NCBI GenBank assembly: GCA_013141415.1
Contig: JABFQY010000003.1
Span: forward strand, 175,729 to 239,728
Source of the DNA: Kiritimatiellaceae bacterium
Lineage (GTDB): Bacteria; Verrucomicrobiota; Kiritimatiellia; Kiritimatiellales; Tichowtungiaceae
DNA: 64,000 bases
Reading direction: 5' to 3'
Position numbers and translations under genes: made by a program. Positions 55,546 to 64,000 of this stretch are shown one piece after another (within the stretch, counting starts at the first letter, position 1; the number at the start of each line of letters is the position of its first letter). The notes under the pieces were generated by a model. The model did no database searches and was not told the DNA's origin. It worked only from the letters and a program-made list of their open reading frames with translations.

Positions 55546-56223
55546 CTACTCTTCCAGTTTTCCGTCTTTCAAAATCAATTCACGCTGACAGCGGCTCGCA
55601 ACGGCTTCGTTGTGCGTCACAATGATCAGCGTGCGGTTTGCAGATTGCGCTAAATCAAAGAGATTGTTCAATATATTTTCACCGGTATGCGAATCCAAAT
55701 TACCGGTCGGCTCATCCGCCAGAATCAGGTCCGGATCGTTCATCAGCGCCCGGGCAATCGCCACCCGCTGCTGCTCGCCGCCGGACAGCTCCATCGGGCG
55801 GTGATCCATCCGTCCGGACAGCCCGACTTTTTCGAGAAGCTCTTCCGCACGGGCTTTCACGTCACGCCCGGAGCCTGCCACCGCCATGGACGGCAGAATC
55901 ACATTCTGGCGGACATCCAGTTCCGGCAGCAAATGGTAGCTCTGAAAAATAAAGCCGCAGCGCTTCGCGCGGAACGCGGCCCGTTTCGCCGGATTCATTT
56001 TAACCAGACTCGTCTCTTCAAAAAAGATGTCGCCGGCATCCGGACGATCCAGCCCGCCGAGAATGTGCATCAGCGTGCTTTTACCCGCGCCGCTGGCCCC
56101 CATAATGGAAAGCGTCTCGCCGCGTTTAATTGTCAGCGACACGCCGTGCAAAACCTCCACCGCGCGCTTGCCGATGTGGTAGGTCTTATGCACCTCTTCC
56201 GCTCTCAAAATTGTTTTACTCAT
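55546..56223 (-). CDS. lolD: lipoprotein-releasing ABC transporter ATPase LolD
   Basis: Powers extraction of lipoproteins from the inner membrane with a LolC/E-type permease. Walker A GASGAGKST, Q-loop region, signature LSGGEQQRVAIARALM and Walker B DLILADEPTGNLD are intact in 225 residues. The start MSKTILRAEEV is preceded by GGAGG; a longer frame overlaps the HEPN gene and is not used. The permease gene lies 1.1 kb upstream with a HEPN/nucleotidyltransferase pair in between. Confidence 0.93.
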   Translation of the reverse strand: MSKTILRAEEVHKTYHIGKRAVEVLHGVSLTIKRGETLSIMGASGAGKSTLMHILGGLDRPDAGDIFFEETSLVKMNPAKRAAFRAKRCGFIFQSYHLLPELDVRQNVILPSMAVAGSGRDVKARAEELLEKVGLSGRMDHRPMELSGGEQQRVAIARALMNDPDLILADEPTGNLDSHTGENILNNLFDLAQSANRTLIIVTHNEAVASRCQRELILKDGKLEE

Positions 56224-56264
56224 TGCGTAAAGCCTCCACAGGTTCAAGACACTCAGCACAGCGT

Positions 56265-56702
56265 TTAAACCAGCTCCGGATGATTTTTCTTCAGCCAAGC
56301 GACGACCTCCGGCTCAAATTCCCGGACAAACGAAACTAATTCCTGCGCCTCTTCATACGAAACTGTTCCGGCACGGTCATATTCAGCGACATTCCGTTTT
56401 GCGCGACATGCATCAAGATAGCCGACATCCTCTTTCCGACCGGGCAGAATGACTCCCATCGCCTGAATCGTCCGGTAATGATTCAGGTTCTTTTCTGCCT
56501 CAAAACCGTCCGCACGCAACAGCACCGCGCAGAGCTTAAGTGCTGCGTTATACGCGATTCCAAAGCACCAGTCAGCCGAAAGATTCCCCGCCGAAGAATC
56601 GGAAATATCCCGGCGGGCAATTTCAAGCAGATCCGCGATCTCTCGCGCAGTCGATTGGTGAGGTTTAAGCCAACCGTTTTTATACCATTGCGCCAAGCTC
56701 AT
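56265..56702 (-). CDS. HEPN-domain protein, putative toxin partner
   Basis: A 145-residue helical protein. The HEPN signature near the C-terminus is RNVAEYD (Arg103 onward), where tyrosine stands in place of the usual histidine of R-x4-6-H, so ribonuclease activity may be weakened or absent. It overlaps the upstream nucleotidyltransferase gene by 23 bases, the HEPN/MNT arrangement of toxin-antitoxin-like pairs in which the nucleotidyltransferase can AMPylate HEPN. A shared function other than toxin-antitoxin is possible. Confidence 0.75.
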   Translation of the reverse strand: MSLAQWYKNGWLKPHQSTAREIADLLEIARRDISDSSAGNLSADWCFGIAYNAALKLCAVLLRADGFEAEKNLNHYRTIQAMGVILPGRKEDVGYLDACRAKRNVAEYDRAGTVSYEEAQELVSFVREFEPEVVAWLKKNHPELV

Positions 56703-57270
56703 CCGCGCCCCCGATTAAAAAGAGTTTTTCTGACTGCACCACATTTGCAAGGAAGACATCTCCCTCTTTCATACGCGCTGAAAAGGTGCCCGCCGTCATG
56801 GTGTGCGGGTTGATTTCGCGATCCAGCTTCTGGCAGACCGGCGCAATGAGTGCACTGATTTGCCGCAGACCCGCATTGCCGATGATCATGATATCTACAT
56901 CGCTGTGCGCCTGTTCTGCAGACCGAGCCATTGAGCCGAAAATAAATGCCGAAGATATTTCATCGGAAACCGGCTCAAGCGCCTCACGGAGCAGAGGCAC
57001 AACACCGGATGTTTTAACTGTGAGATTTTGAATGTCGGTAAACAACGGATGTCGGATGTTGGCTTGAAAATAAACCCGGTTTCCATCTTTGCGCCGGGTC
57101 ACCAGATCCATCTCAACCAGCTTCTTCAATTCCTGTTGCACGGTGGCCAGCGTAACCCCGGTTTGGCGTGCAATTTCCCGAGCATGGAGATCCTGCGCAC
57201 CCAATCCAAACAAGGCCGAAAAAATTCCGGCTCTGGTTCGGGACGATAAAATGTCAGACAGTAAACTCAT
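56680..57270 (-). CDS. MNT-type nucleotidyltransferase with winged helix
   Basis: Residues ~1-75 form a winged helix-turn-helix (HAREIARQTGVTLATVQQELKKL, DLVTRRKDGNRVYF). Residues ~105-175 form a minimal nucleotidyltransferase with FGSMAR at 111-116 and the metal ligands Asp124 and Asp126 in HSDVDIMI. Paired with the overlapping HEPN gene. The DNA-binding part probably binds the two direct repeats directly upstream. No Shine-Dalgarno sequence precedes the ATG, so translation may start on a leaderless message. Confidence 0.8.
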   Translation of the reverse strand: MSLLSDILSSRTRAGIFSALFGLGAQDLHAREIARQTGVTLATVQQELKKLVEMDLVTRRKDGNRVYFQANIRHPLFTDIQNLTVKTSGVVPLLREALEPVSDEISSAFIFGSMARSAEQAHSDVDIMIIGNAGLRQISALIAPVCQKLDREINPHTMTAGTFSARMKEGDVFLANVVQSEKLFLIGGADELGAMV

Positions 57271-57272
57271 AG

Positions 57273-57311
57273 CGACCGTTTTTACCAGTCAATCGACCGC
57301 TTTTACCAGTC
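57273..57311 (-). promoter_or_regulatory. operator-like direct repeats before the MNT/HEPN pair
   Basis: Two 18-bp repeats, CGACCG(T/C)TTTTACCAGTC at 57273-57290 and 57294-57311 on the + strand, are spaced by 21 bp, two helical turns. They sit two bases from the nucleotidyltransferase start codon. Its own winged helix is the natural candidate to bind them. Confidence 0.7.
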
Positions 57312-57326
57312 GATTTTTGTTTAAAA

Positions 57327-58556
57327 TCATTCGTTCCTCAAAGCTTCTACCGGTTCGAGACGCGAGGCGCGCCAGGCGGGAACGAGGCCGGCCAGCGTGC
57401 AGATGACCAGAACGGTAGCGCAGACGGTGACGACATCGTTTGTGGTGGTATGCGACGGAATCTGACTGAGCTGGTAAAGCTCTTTCGGGAGCAGATCCAC
57501 GCGAAACTGCGCCGAGATGAAGTTGAGCAGTTCGTTGCGGTATTTCAGTGCCAGCAGTCCGAGTCCCAATCCCATTCCGGTGCCGATGACGCCCTGCACC
57601 ATGCCGATCCAGAGGAAGATGGCGACGATCCGCCGGTTAGGAAATCCGATGGCTTTCAGCAAACCGATTTCGTGCGTCTTCTGCACCGTGAGAGTAATCA
57701 GCGTATTGGTGATTCCGAAGGCCGCGACGATGGTGATGAAAATCAGCAGAAAAAACATCATGTTCTTTTCGGTTTGAAGCGCGGTAAAAAGCTGGCGGTT
57801 CAGATCGATCCACGTTTGCGCTTCAAAAAACCGGCCCAGCGCGGTGTGAATGTCGCGGGCGACATATGGTGCCGACATCGGGTCGGCAGTCATCACCTGA
57901 ACATTGTGAACGCCCTGCTCTACGTTATAAATGGAGCGAGCGGTCTGAAGCGAAGTGAGTACATAGCCTGCATCAATTTCATACATGCCGACTTCAAAAA
58001 TCCCGCTGACGGTCAGTTCTTCCGGCAGGCGCAATTCGTCCCGCGAAACAAAATTCTGCGGCGAATAGACCAGCAGTTTATCGCCCAGCCGTAGACCGCA
58101 GCGCAGTGCCAGATCGCGTCCGACAACGATCTGTCCGTAACCGACAGAAAACTGTCCCTCAACCATGTGATTCGGAACCTGACTGACGGTTCTCTCCAGC
58201 TCCGGATCAATTCCGCGCAGTTGAGCCGGCTGGGCATTATTGCCGACCTGAACAAAAACCATCCCTTCCAGATTCGGCGCCGCACCGGTAATTCCTTTTA
58301 CTTTTTTCAGCGCCGCCAAAACTTTTTCCGGCTGACGCACGACGCCGCCGTATTCGGAAACTTTGACGTGTGCGTTGAAACTGAGAATCCGTTCGCGCCA
58401 CGTTTCGTCGAACCCGGTCATCACGGACAGAACCACGATGAGCACGGCTACGCCGAGAGTTACGCCGAGAAGCGAAAGCAATGTAACGACCGAAAGGAAC
58501 GACCGCTTGGGCTTCAGGTACTTAAACGCCAGAAATAAAGAAAAGGACTGTTTCAT
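57327..58556 (-). CDS. lipoprotein-releasing ABC transporter permease LolC/LolE
   Basis: A membrane permease of 409 residues: N-terminal helix (VVTLLSLLGVTLGVAVLIVVLSVMTGF, ~22-48), a periplasmic domain, and three helices near the C-terminus with NTLITLTVQKTHEIGLLKAIGF and ending RASRLEPVEALRNE. This matches LolC/LolE. Only one permease gene is present, so it may form a homodimer as LolF does. It belongs with lolD, from which it is separated by the HEPN/MNT pair. Confidence 0.92.
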   Translation of the reverse strand: MKQSFSLFLAFKYLKPKRSFLSVVTLLSLLGVTLGVAVLIVVLSVMTGFDETWRERILSFNAHVKVSEYGGVVRQPEKVLAALKKVKGITGAAPNLEGMVFVQVGNNAQPAQLRGIDPELERTVSQVPNHMVEGQFSVGYGQIVVGRDLALRCGLRLGDKLLVYSPQNFVSRDELRLPEELTVSGIFEVGMYEIDAGYVLTSLQTARSIYNVEQGVHNVQVMTADPMSAPYVARDIHTALGRFFEAQTWIDLNRQLFTALQTEKNMMFFLLIFITIVAAFGITNTLITLTVQKTHEIGLLKAIGFPNRRIVAIFLWIGMVQGVIGTGMGLGLGLLALKYRNELLNFISAQFRVDLLPKELYQLSQIPSHTTTNDVVTVCATVLVICTLAGLVPAWRASRLEPVEALRNE

Positions 58557-58661
58557 GGATGCGCCGCATCATACGCAGACATAAGCGGAAAGCAAAGTTT
58601 CCAATGGCCGGAAAAACAACTCCGTCCTGCCGGGTTTAAAGAACAGCAGAAACCGGATGGG

Positions 58662-60494
58662 TTATCCCAAAACCAAGTGGCCGCGCGCCGGAATTTCTTT
58701 CCCGTCAACCGTCCGCGTTTCATTGGAAAAGTTAGCGATAACGCTTACGCCGGAAGAAAATTCCGTCTGCTCCACCAAACCGTCCTGCAAATACCGGTGG
58801 TTGGTCATTTCGTCCATACCGATCCGAGCGTGGAAGTCGTCCAGCGCCAGTGACGCTTTAAATGCTTTTTCCTTGGCAGGCCATGAAGCCAGATCGTGGG
58901 CAGGCCAATAGTTCATATAACCCCACAGCCAGTTTTCCAGCTGGCTGACTGGTTCGCCGCCGCCGGTTCCGCCGGTGCCGTAGCGTGCATAGAAGGCGGC
59001 ATCATGGAAAACCAGCGGCCAGAGCGGGATGGACTGGTGCGGCACATGCGTGTGCCGGTTTTCGAGCCAGTCAATATGGTACATTCCGAAGTCGCCCGCT
59101 TCTTCGCTGCCGAGCACAACGCCTTGGTCTTTGAAAAATTTCATCATGGCCATCTTCGACTCACGGCATTCATCCATGGTCAGAGGATGATCCGGATCGT
59201 AGCACTCGTAGAAACGGACACACGAAACCGTGTCGATAAAATGAGCTTTGGGATTCAGAGTCTTGAGATGCTCCCAGTTGCGGCGGGCATAGCGCTCCTG
59301 TTCTTTGGAACAGATGATAAAGGTCAGTCCACCATGCCAGTGGCCGCCCCACATCAGGTGCCCGGCTCTTGTCCGGATGACGCCGTCCGGAAAAGAAGGA
59401 CTCTGCTTATAAATGTCCTGATAGTTGTCATGTAGCGCCGCGAGATACGGCCCTTCCTGATTCATGAGTCCCTTCAACTCATCCATCGTGCCCAGCGCCG
59501 GTTCGGGCGGCCAAATGTCGGGGTGGCGTTCATCGTATCCGCCAGCGAACGTTCCGCGCAGATTGAAGAGGCCTTTTTTCATTCCCCACGCTTTCGCCTG
59601 TTCCACAATTTTTTTTGCGTCGGCGTGCGTCATGTTGACTTTGAGCCGGTCTCCGGCGTTCGCCGGAGTCTGATAAAAGTTTTCGGCATTGGTCGCGTGA
59701 TCCGTGCAGGATTGAAAAAACGAAACGATCCGCCCGCCGAGCATCCGTTTCAAATCGGGATTCTCTCTGATCTTTTCTTCCAAAGTCCGGAAAATTTTCC
59801 GTTCCCGGGCGTACTGGCGAAACCGCTTGGCCAGTCCGACATAGCCGCCATTGGTGAAGCAGTAGCGCACGGAACGGCTCGGCAACCAATGCCCTTTTGA
59901 TTTCAGAAAGGTAGGCATGATAAGCAGGCTGTTCTGATAGCACCCGATGTGTTCATAGTTTTCATCAAAGATAACCTGCCAGCCCTGCTTCTCATCGTCC
60001 GCCAGACCGCCGAACCAGCGCATATTCAGGCCATTATTCTGCGCCATGAACCGGCATTCCATTCCCGGACTGCCTTTGCGGATCCATTTGCCGACGCCAT
60101 CCGGAATCACCAGACTGGCCGACACAATCGGCGGCGGAAAGTTGAGACTGGGAAGTGCTTCGTCGATGTCGGTGATCTGAAGTTTGATATCTTCCCCGTC
60201 GAGCCGCCAGCGGGCGCGGAAGGTTCCGCGAAGCTCGGTCCACGGCGGGCCAAAAACGCCGACAATCAGATCGTCGCCGTCGCGTTTTGCCTGAAAACGT
60301 CCGATAAAATAGTCGCACCAGAACCGCGGATTACGAGTCCAGACGACATCCTCATTAATCTCACTCGTATCCTGCCAGGCCACTGGCCCCATTTTCCATA
60401 ACTGTCCCGTTTTCTTATTCAGGATTTCGCCGGAACAATCTGCATGAACTGTCAGTTTCAAAAATTCATTATCCAGAACCAGTATGTTTTTCAT
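58662..60494 (-). CDS. DUF5696/GH101-like carbohydrate-active enzyme
   Basis: A 610-residue protein. The N-terminal ~200 residues look like a beta-sandwich. A (beta/alpha)8-type region follows, with VNMTHADAKKIVEQAKAWGMKKGLFNLRGTF, ALHDNYQDIY, FIDTVSC and GSEEAGDFGMYHIDWLE. These segments recall DUF5696 and endo-alpha-N-acetylgalactosaminidase-like barrels; I cannot name the substrate. No signal peptide. The ATG at 60494 follows AGAAGGATTC; a TTG one codon earlier is the alternative. Divergent from the PA14 gene. Confidence 0.65.
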   Translation of the reverse strand: MKNILVLDNEFLKLTVHADCSGEILNKKTGQLWKMGPVAWQDTSEINEDVVWTRNPRFWCDYFIGRFQAKRDGDDLIVGVFGPPWTELRGTFRARWRLDGEDIKLQITDIDEALPSLNFPPPIVSASLVIPDGVGKWIRKGSPGMECRFMAQNNGLNMRWFGGLADDEKQGWQVIFDENYEHIGCYQNSLLIMPTFLKSKGHWLPSRSVRYCFTNGGYVGLAKRFRQYARERKIFRTLEEKIRENPDLKRMLGGRIVSFFQSCTDHATNAENFYQTPANAGDRLKVNMTHADAKKIVEQAKAWGMKKGLFNLRGTFAGGYDERHPDIWPPEPALGTMDELKGLMNQEGPYLAALHDNYQDIYKQSPSFPDGVIRTRAGHLMWGGHWHGGLTFIICSKEQERYARRNWEHLKTLNPKAHFIDTVSCVRFYECYDPDHPLTMDECRESKMAMMKFFKDQGVVLGSEEAGDFGMYHIDWLENRHTHVPHQSIPLWPLVFHDAAFYARYGTGGTGGGEPVSQLENWLWGYMNYWPAHDLASWPAKEKAFKASLALDDFHARIGMDEMTNHRYLQDGLVEQTEFSSGVSVIANFSNETRTVDGKEIPARGHLVLG

Positions 60495-60566
60495 CAATCG
60501 AATCCTTCTGTTTCCAAAATCACCAAACTCGCACCCGCTTATGAGTTCTATAATTCCTCAATATAA

Positions 60567-60591
60567 TCAAACAGATATTCCTATTGTTTGA
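60567..60591. promoter_or_regulatory. inverted repeat in the divergent promoter region
   Basis: TCAAACA and TGTTTGA arms with an 11-base centre that is itself partly symmetric lie midway between the divergent DUF5696-like and PA14 genes. This is the expected position for an operator controlling both. The flanking DNA is AT-rich, suiting promoters. No regulator gene lies next to it. Confidence 0.4.
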
Positions 60592-60658
60592 ACTGGTGAA
60601 ACGATTTCCCGTCGGCTATCTTTGCGCGCTCTAAAATCGGTCACGAAAGGAATCTGCC

Positions 60659-63600
60659 ATGTTGCAATACATCGTTCTGATCATCGCCCTGCTGACACTG
60701 ACCGCCACACTTCGTGCCGCACCAGACACCCGTCCGCCGCTCGGCGGAGGAATTCTTGATGCAGGATTGAATGCCGAATATTTCGCCAATCCTGACCTTT
60801 CCGGCAAACCGGCCTTCACCCGGAAAGACATCCGGGTTCGCTTCGACTGGGGCGAAGTTCTGCCGGTGGCAGGATCAACCTCACCCGGTATGAAAAACTT
60901 TCCGGTCGATCAGTTTTCAGTCCGCTGGACGGGCCGCATCATGCCGCGCTTTTCGGAAACCTATACCCTCAGCGCGGAATGGGATGAAGGTCTGCGCTGG
61001 TCAATCCGCCCGACCGGAGAAACGAAGTGGACCGTACTCATCGATTCGTGGGACAAATCCGGCAAAGCCTCCGCGACATACAAGATGAAGGAAAACACTA
61101 GCTACGACACGCTGGTTGAATATCGCGACATTACCGGTGCGGCCAAGCTTGAACTCCGCTGGTCGAGTCCCAGCACGCCGGACGAGCTGCTCGACTGCGC
61201 CAGTATGAATGCGCTCGGCGGCACCTCCTATGAAAAAACAATCAACGCGGATGTGTTCCGCTGTTTTAGTCCGTGGGGCGCAAAAGCCAATAAGGAAATT
61301 GCGGCCGGAAAATACCCGCTGGAAAACTGGGGCCCCGATGGCTGGTATAACGGCGACTGGACAATGCCCTACTTTAAAATCTCTGCCGGACGCCACCTCT
61401 TTTTATTTAACGGCAAGGCAACCGTTACGAGCGGTAAAGCCCGCTTCATCGTCAACGGAGAAAAACTCGATAAGGTGCTACCTTCCGGTACCGGCTACGA
61501 TCCGGCCAGCAATCTGACCACCGCGCTTGTCGAGCTCATTAATCCGGCAGACGACCGACCGGATCGCTGGGACTTCACCCACACTCAACGCGACGACAAA
61601 GCTGCCGTCGGAACCGGAGTGCGCAACATTCGTCTCATGAAACCGATCACACCGGGTTCCGGCGAACCGCACCTGCCGGGCGAAGTGGTCAACCGTACCC
61701 AGAAAGACTGGATATCAAATTACACAAACCTCCGTTTCTATTGTGGTCTCGGCGAAAACCGGTGGGAAGACCGCACCCGGCCCGGCGAATACGATCACTT
61801 TGCCGCCGATGCGTTGCGCGCAGAACAGCTTAAAGAATCCGGCGGCGGCACAGGTTATGGCAACCTTGAAGACTACATCCTGTATGCCAACGAACTCGGT
61901 CGCGACCTCTATCTTTGCGTCAACGGTCACAATCCAGACCCGGACTATTTAAATAAACTCGCACAGGCAATCCGCTACGGAACTGACGGCAAAAATCCCT
62001 ACACCAACCCCACCGCCAACCCGGTTTATCCGCCGCTCAATCCGAATCTCCGTATCGTGATCGAGTTCTCCAACGAGATATGGAACTACTGGCCCGGTCA
62101 GGCAGCGGCGCTTTGCAAAGCCGCCGTGGAGCGCGGCGACGCGGACGGAAAGATTCTCAACTATGACGGCCAATGCCCGCCAACGGGTGACTTTCACCGC
62201 TGGCAGGCGCTGAAAACCGTGCAGGTCAGCGACGCATTCCGGACTGTTTTCGGCGACGACGCAATGGGCGACCGTGTGCGCATCCTCGTTTTCGGTCAAT
62301 ACAACGCCACGCGGGTTCTTACCCCCGTTCTTCAGTTCATCGACAACTACTGGAATAACGTCTTTGTCCCTAAAGGAAAAACCGCCAACGTCGCCACCCC
62401 GCACCCGGTTAACTATTTCATCTGGGGCGGCGGCGGTGCGACCTATTACGCCAACAGCAACCCGACCGGAAAAATGAACAATTCCCCGCTGCGCGACGGC
62501 AGCTTTGAAAATATTGCTGTCGGTTCTGGACAGGTGGTAACCGCACCTTCCGGCAGTGCGTGGACATTTGCGGGAGCCGCCGGAGTGGGCAGCATTGACT
62601 ATGCAAAACAACCAACTATTCAGCACAAGAGCACGACCCCTGAAACCGTTTCGGCAAAAATGTGGCGGGGATTCAAATTTGCCGTGGGTGACAAAGACAT
62701 CTACGTCACCGAACTCGGACGACTCATGTTGCAATCTGAACAGGATCAAACATCCCGCATCGTCATAACGGACGAAAACGGAAAACCTGCACATGCCATC
62801 GGTGGGGTCAAAATTCCAGGCTGGCAAGGTAAAAAGCTTCCGCCCTCCGGCGAGTATCGTTACTTCAACCTGACACATCGCCTCTCGACCGGAAAAACGA
62901 TGAGCACCGTTATCAAGCTGGATGCCGGCAAAACATACTACCTGTTCACCGAAGAAATTCCCGGAATAAAAACCATGGGAGTACATGCGGTACAAACAGA
63001 CTCTGCGATTAAAATTCTTGGCGCGGCACAGGCCGACGGAGCCGCCAAACGCGAGAATCTCGCCAACATCAAACTGGTGCAGGAAGGCTCCGTCGCGCTC
63101 GGCGGCGGCGACCTCCACTATAAAGCGGGCGGCCTCGCAATCGCCAATCTATCCGGCATGCCGCCCCTCGCCGAAAAACGAACCGGCATTGACGGAAAAA
63201 ATGTTCTCCTGATGGCTCCGGGCGGAATCATCCGTCAGGAAGTCGATTTCGCCAAAGCCGATGTGTATGCCCTTAACTGGGTCGCCGGAGCCAAGATCAG
63301 CAATAACCAGACGTTGCCAATGATCGATCTCTATGTGGACGGCAAGAAAGTCGGTGAAAGCTCTAAGGTTGACTTCCCCGGTATGGCGGATGGTTCCTCA
63401 GACATTTTCACCATCAGCGCCCCGGGCAAACACGTCATTGAGCTGCGGGCCGTCGCGTCCGGCGGAAAAATGGCCGTCAATACGCCCGCGTTCCTTGACA
63501 AGATCAACCTCGCCAGCATCACCGCCTTTTTCGGCCTGCCCGGCTACACGGCTTTCCCTAACGCCGGCGACGCCGACGGTGAAATTAAACAGGACTGGTA

Positions 63601-64000
63601 CCTGCGCAATATCGCTGCGGTTAATATGGCGCTCTGTTACGGATTGGAATCCTCCAGCTATGAAGGCGGCTGGGCGCTCGGCGGCGATTTTATCCGCAGT
63701 CCTTTCATGGACTACGCAAACTTCAACGCTCCCGAAACCGCCGGTGCTGAGGAGAAAATGCTGGATATCTGGACCACCCTTGGCGGCTGGGATTTCCAGC
63801 GCCATTACGCCCAGATTTCCGGCAAGGATGATTTGGAGGCCGCCCGCTTTGCTGACTTCCCTCTCGTCAAAGGCGTCATCGCGCACAATCGCCGCCTGCC
63901 GCTCCTGCCCGGCACTCCGGGAATCCTGCCGGAACGCATTCCGCAAAACGGCATCCTTCTTCCCGGAACGCTCACGCTGACAAATTACACCTTCACCGCC
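60659..64000 (+). CDS. secreted PA14-domain protein with cellulase-like core (3' end missing)
   Basis: The frame is open for 1114 codons to the end of the window with no stop. It begins with a signal peptide (MLQYIVLIIALLTLTATLRA), then a PA14 carbohydrate-binding domain (~30-180; LNAEYFANPDLSG, SVRWTGRIMP, YDTLVEYRD). A middle region (~340-700) has FSNEIWNYWP with Glu473 and YVTELGR with Glu685, reminiscent of the acid/base and nucleophile of clan GH-A hydrolases. A later segment around 890-950 resembles a jelly-roll carbohydrate-binding strand set. Likely an exported glycosidase; substrate unknown. An AAAGGA ribosome-binding site precedes the ATG. Confidence 0.8.
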   Translation, partial: MLQYIVLIIALLTLTATLRAAPDTRPPLGGGILDAGLNAEYFANPDLSGKPAFTRKDIRVRFDWGEVLPVAGSTSPGMKNFPVDQFSVRWTGRIMPRFSETYTLSAEWDEGLRWSIRPTGETKWTVLIDSWDKSGKASATYKMKENTSYDTLVEYRDITGAAKLELRWSSPSTPDELLDCASMNALGGTSYEKTINADVFRCFSPWGAKANKEIAAGKYPLENWGPDGWYNGDWTMPYFKISAGRHLFLFNGKATVTSGKARFIVNGEKLDKVLPSGTGYDPASNLTTALVELINPADDRPDRWDFTHTQRDDKAAVGTGVRNIRLMKPITPGSGEPHLPGEVVNRTQKDWISNYTNLRFYCGLGENRWEDRTRPGEYDHFAADALRAEQLKESGGGTGYGNLEDYILYANELGRDLYLCVNGHNPDPDYLNKLAQAIRYGTDGKNPYTNPTANPVYPPLNPNLRIVIEFSNEIWNYWPGQAAALCKAAVERGDADGKILNYDGQCPPTGDFHRWQALKTVQVSDAFRTVFGDDAMGDRVRILVFGQYNATRVLTPVLQFIDNYWNNVFVPKGKTANVATPHPVNYFIWGGGGATYYANSNPTGKMNNSPLRDGSFENIAVGSGQVVTAPSGSAWTFAGAAGVGSIDYAKQPTIQHKSTTPETVSAKMWRGFKFAVGDKDIYVTELGRLMLQSEQDQTSRIVITDENGKPAHAIGGVKIPGWQGKKLPPSGEYRYFNLTHRLSTGKTMSTVIKLDAGKTYYLFTEEIPGIKTMGVHAVQTDSAIKILGAAQADGAAKRENLANIKLVQEGSVALGGGDLHYKAGGLAIANLSGMPPLAEKRTGIDGKNVLLMAPGGIIRQEVDFAKADVYALNWVAGAKISNNQTLPMIDLYVDGKKVGESSKVDFPGMADGSSDIFTISAPGKHVIELRAVASGGKMAVNTPAFLDKINLASITAFFGLPGYTAFPNAGDADGEIKQDWYLRNIAAVNMALCYGLESSSYEGGWALGGDFIRSPFMDYANFNAPETAGAEEKMLDIWTTLGGWDFQRHYAQISGKDDLEAARFADFPLVKGVIAHNRRLPLLPGTPGILPERIPQNGILLPGTLTLTNYTFTA

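Noticed and set aside
61949..63118. 389-codon open frame on the - strand
   Set aside because: Antisense to the PA14/cellulase-like gene, which has a signal peptide, a ribosome-binding site and recognisable domains in the other direction.

Overview
The window reads as a chromosomal segment of a PVC-group bacterium, most likely Kiritimatiellota or a close Verrucomicrobiota relative. This is inferred, not proven. The pointers are: a DUF1549/DUF1553 + DUF1501 + PPC gene set typical of Planctomycetes and Verrucomicrobia; a sulfatase among unusual glycosidases; a secreted beta-helix protein of a kind frequent in Kiritimatiellota; McsA/McsB; a mevalonate-pathway decarboxylase; and dispersed palindromic repeats of the GTAGGACAGGC type. 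There is no plasmid or phage backbone. Most of it is housekeeping DNA with accessory blocks between.

Layout. 0-11.7 kb: rpsB-tsf, a small membrane protein, mutM and mvaD, nth and a kinase-like gene, prfC, tRNA-Val(GAC) beside an IS630-type transposase remnant, rnhA, eno, an FtsB-like gene and thiD. 11.7-18.5 kb: a carbohydrate block (ferredoxin-fused aldo/keto reductase, GH94 phosphorylase-like enzyme, sulfatase, GH110-like beta-helix enzyme), all apparently cytoplasmic. 18.6-28.8 kb: tRNA-Pro, then a compact biosynthetic locus with a 2346-residue two-module NRPS, a divergent Sfp-type phosphopantetheinyl transferase and two glycosyltransferases, ending on the RNase P RNA gene. 29-35 kb: a zinc-ribbon protein and the operon ribBA-ribH-nusB-ribD-ribE-receiver-pyrE under an FMN riboswitch. 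35-43.7 kb: a MASE1 histidine kinase, radC, a tandem RidA/chorismatase-like protein and the PSD1 operon. 43.9-58.6 kb: rho, coaE, ruvX, manC, a secreted beta-helix protein, a HEAT/zinc/nuclease fusion, a GH26 mannanase, trpA, mcsB-mcsA, ilvE, lolD, a HEPN/nucleotidyltransferase pair and lolC/E. 58.6-64 kb: a DUF5696/GH101-like enzyme and a divergent secreted PA14 protein that runs off the end.

The best candidate for something undescribed is the NRPS locus. The enzyme is A-PCP-C-formyltransferase-(half C)-A-PCP-TE: a formylating unit that usually starts an assembly line sits in the middle. The second adenylation pocket carries two acidic residues, and the thioesterase nucleophile is cysteine instead of serine. 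With its own PPTase and two glycosyltransferases it looks self-sufficient for a short, formylated and possibly glycosylated peptide. Other points of interest are an RPE-like palindromic repeat translated in frame inside MutM, a repeat that supplies the mvaD stop codon, overlap of a glycosyltransferase 3' end with rnpB, a HEPN/MNT pair with operator-like repeats wedged between lolC/E and lolD, an N-rich disordered insert in Rho, and a HEAT/zinc/PD-(D/E)xK fusion.
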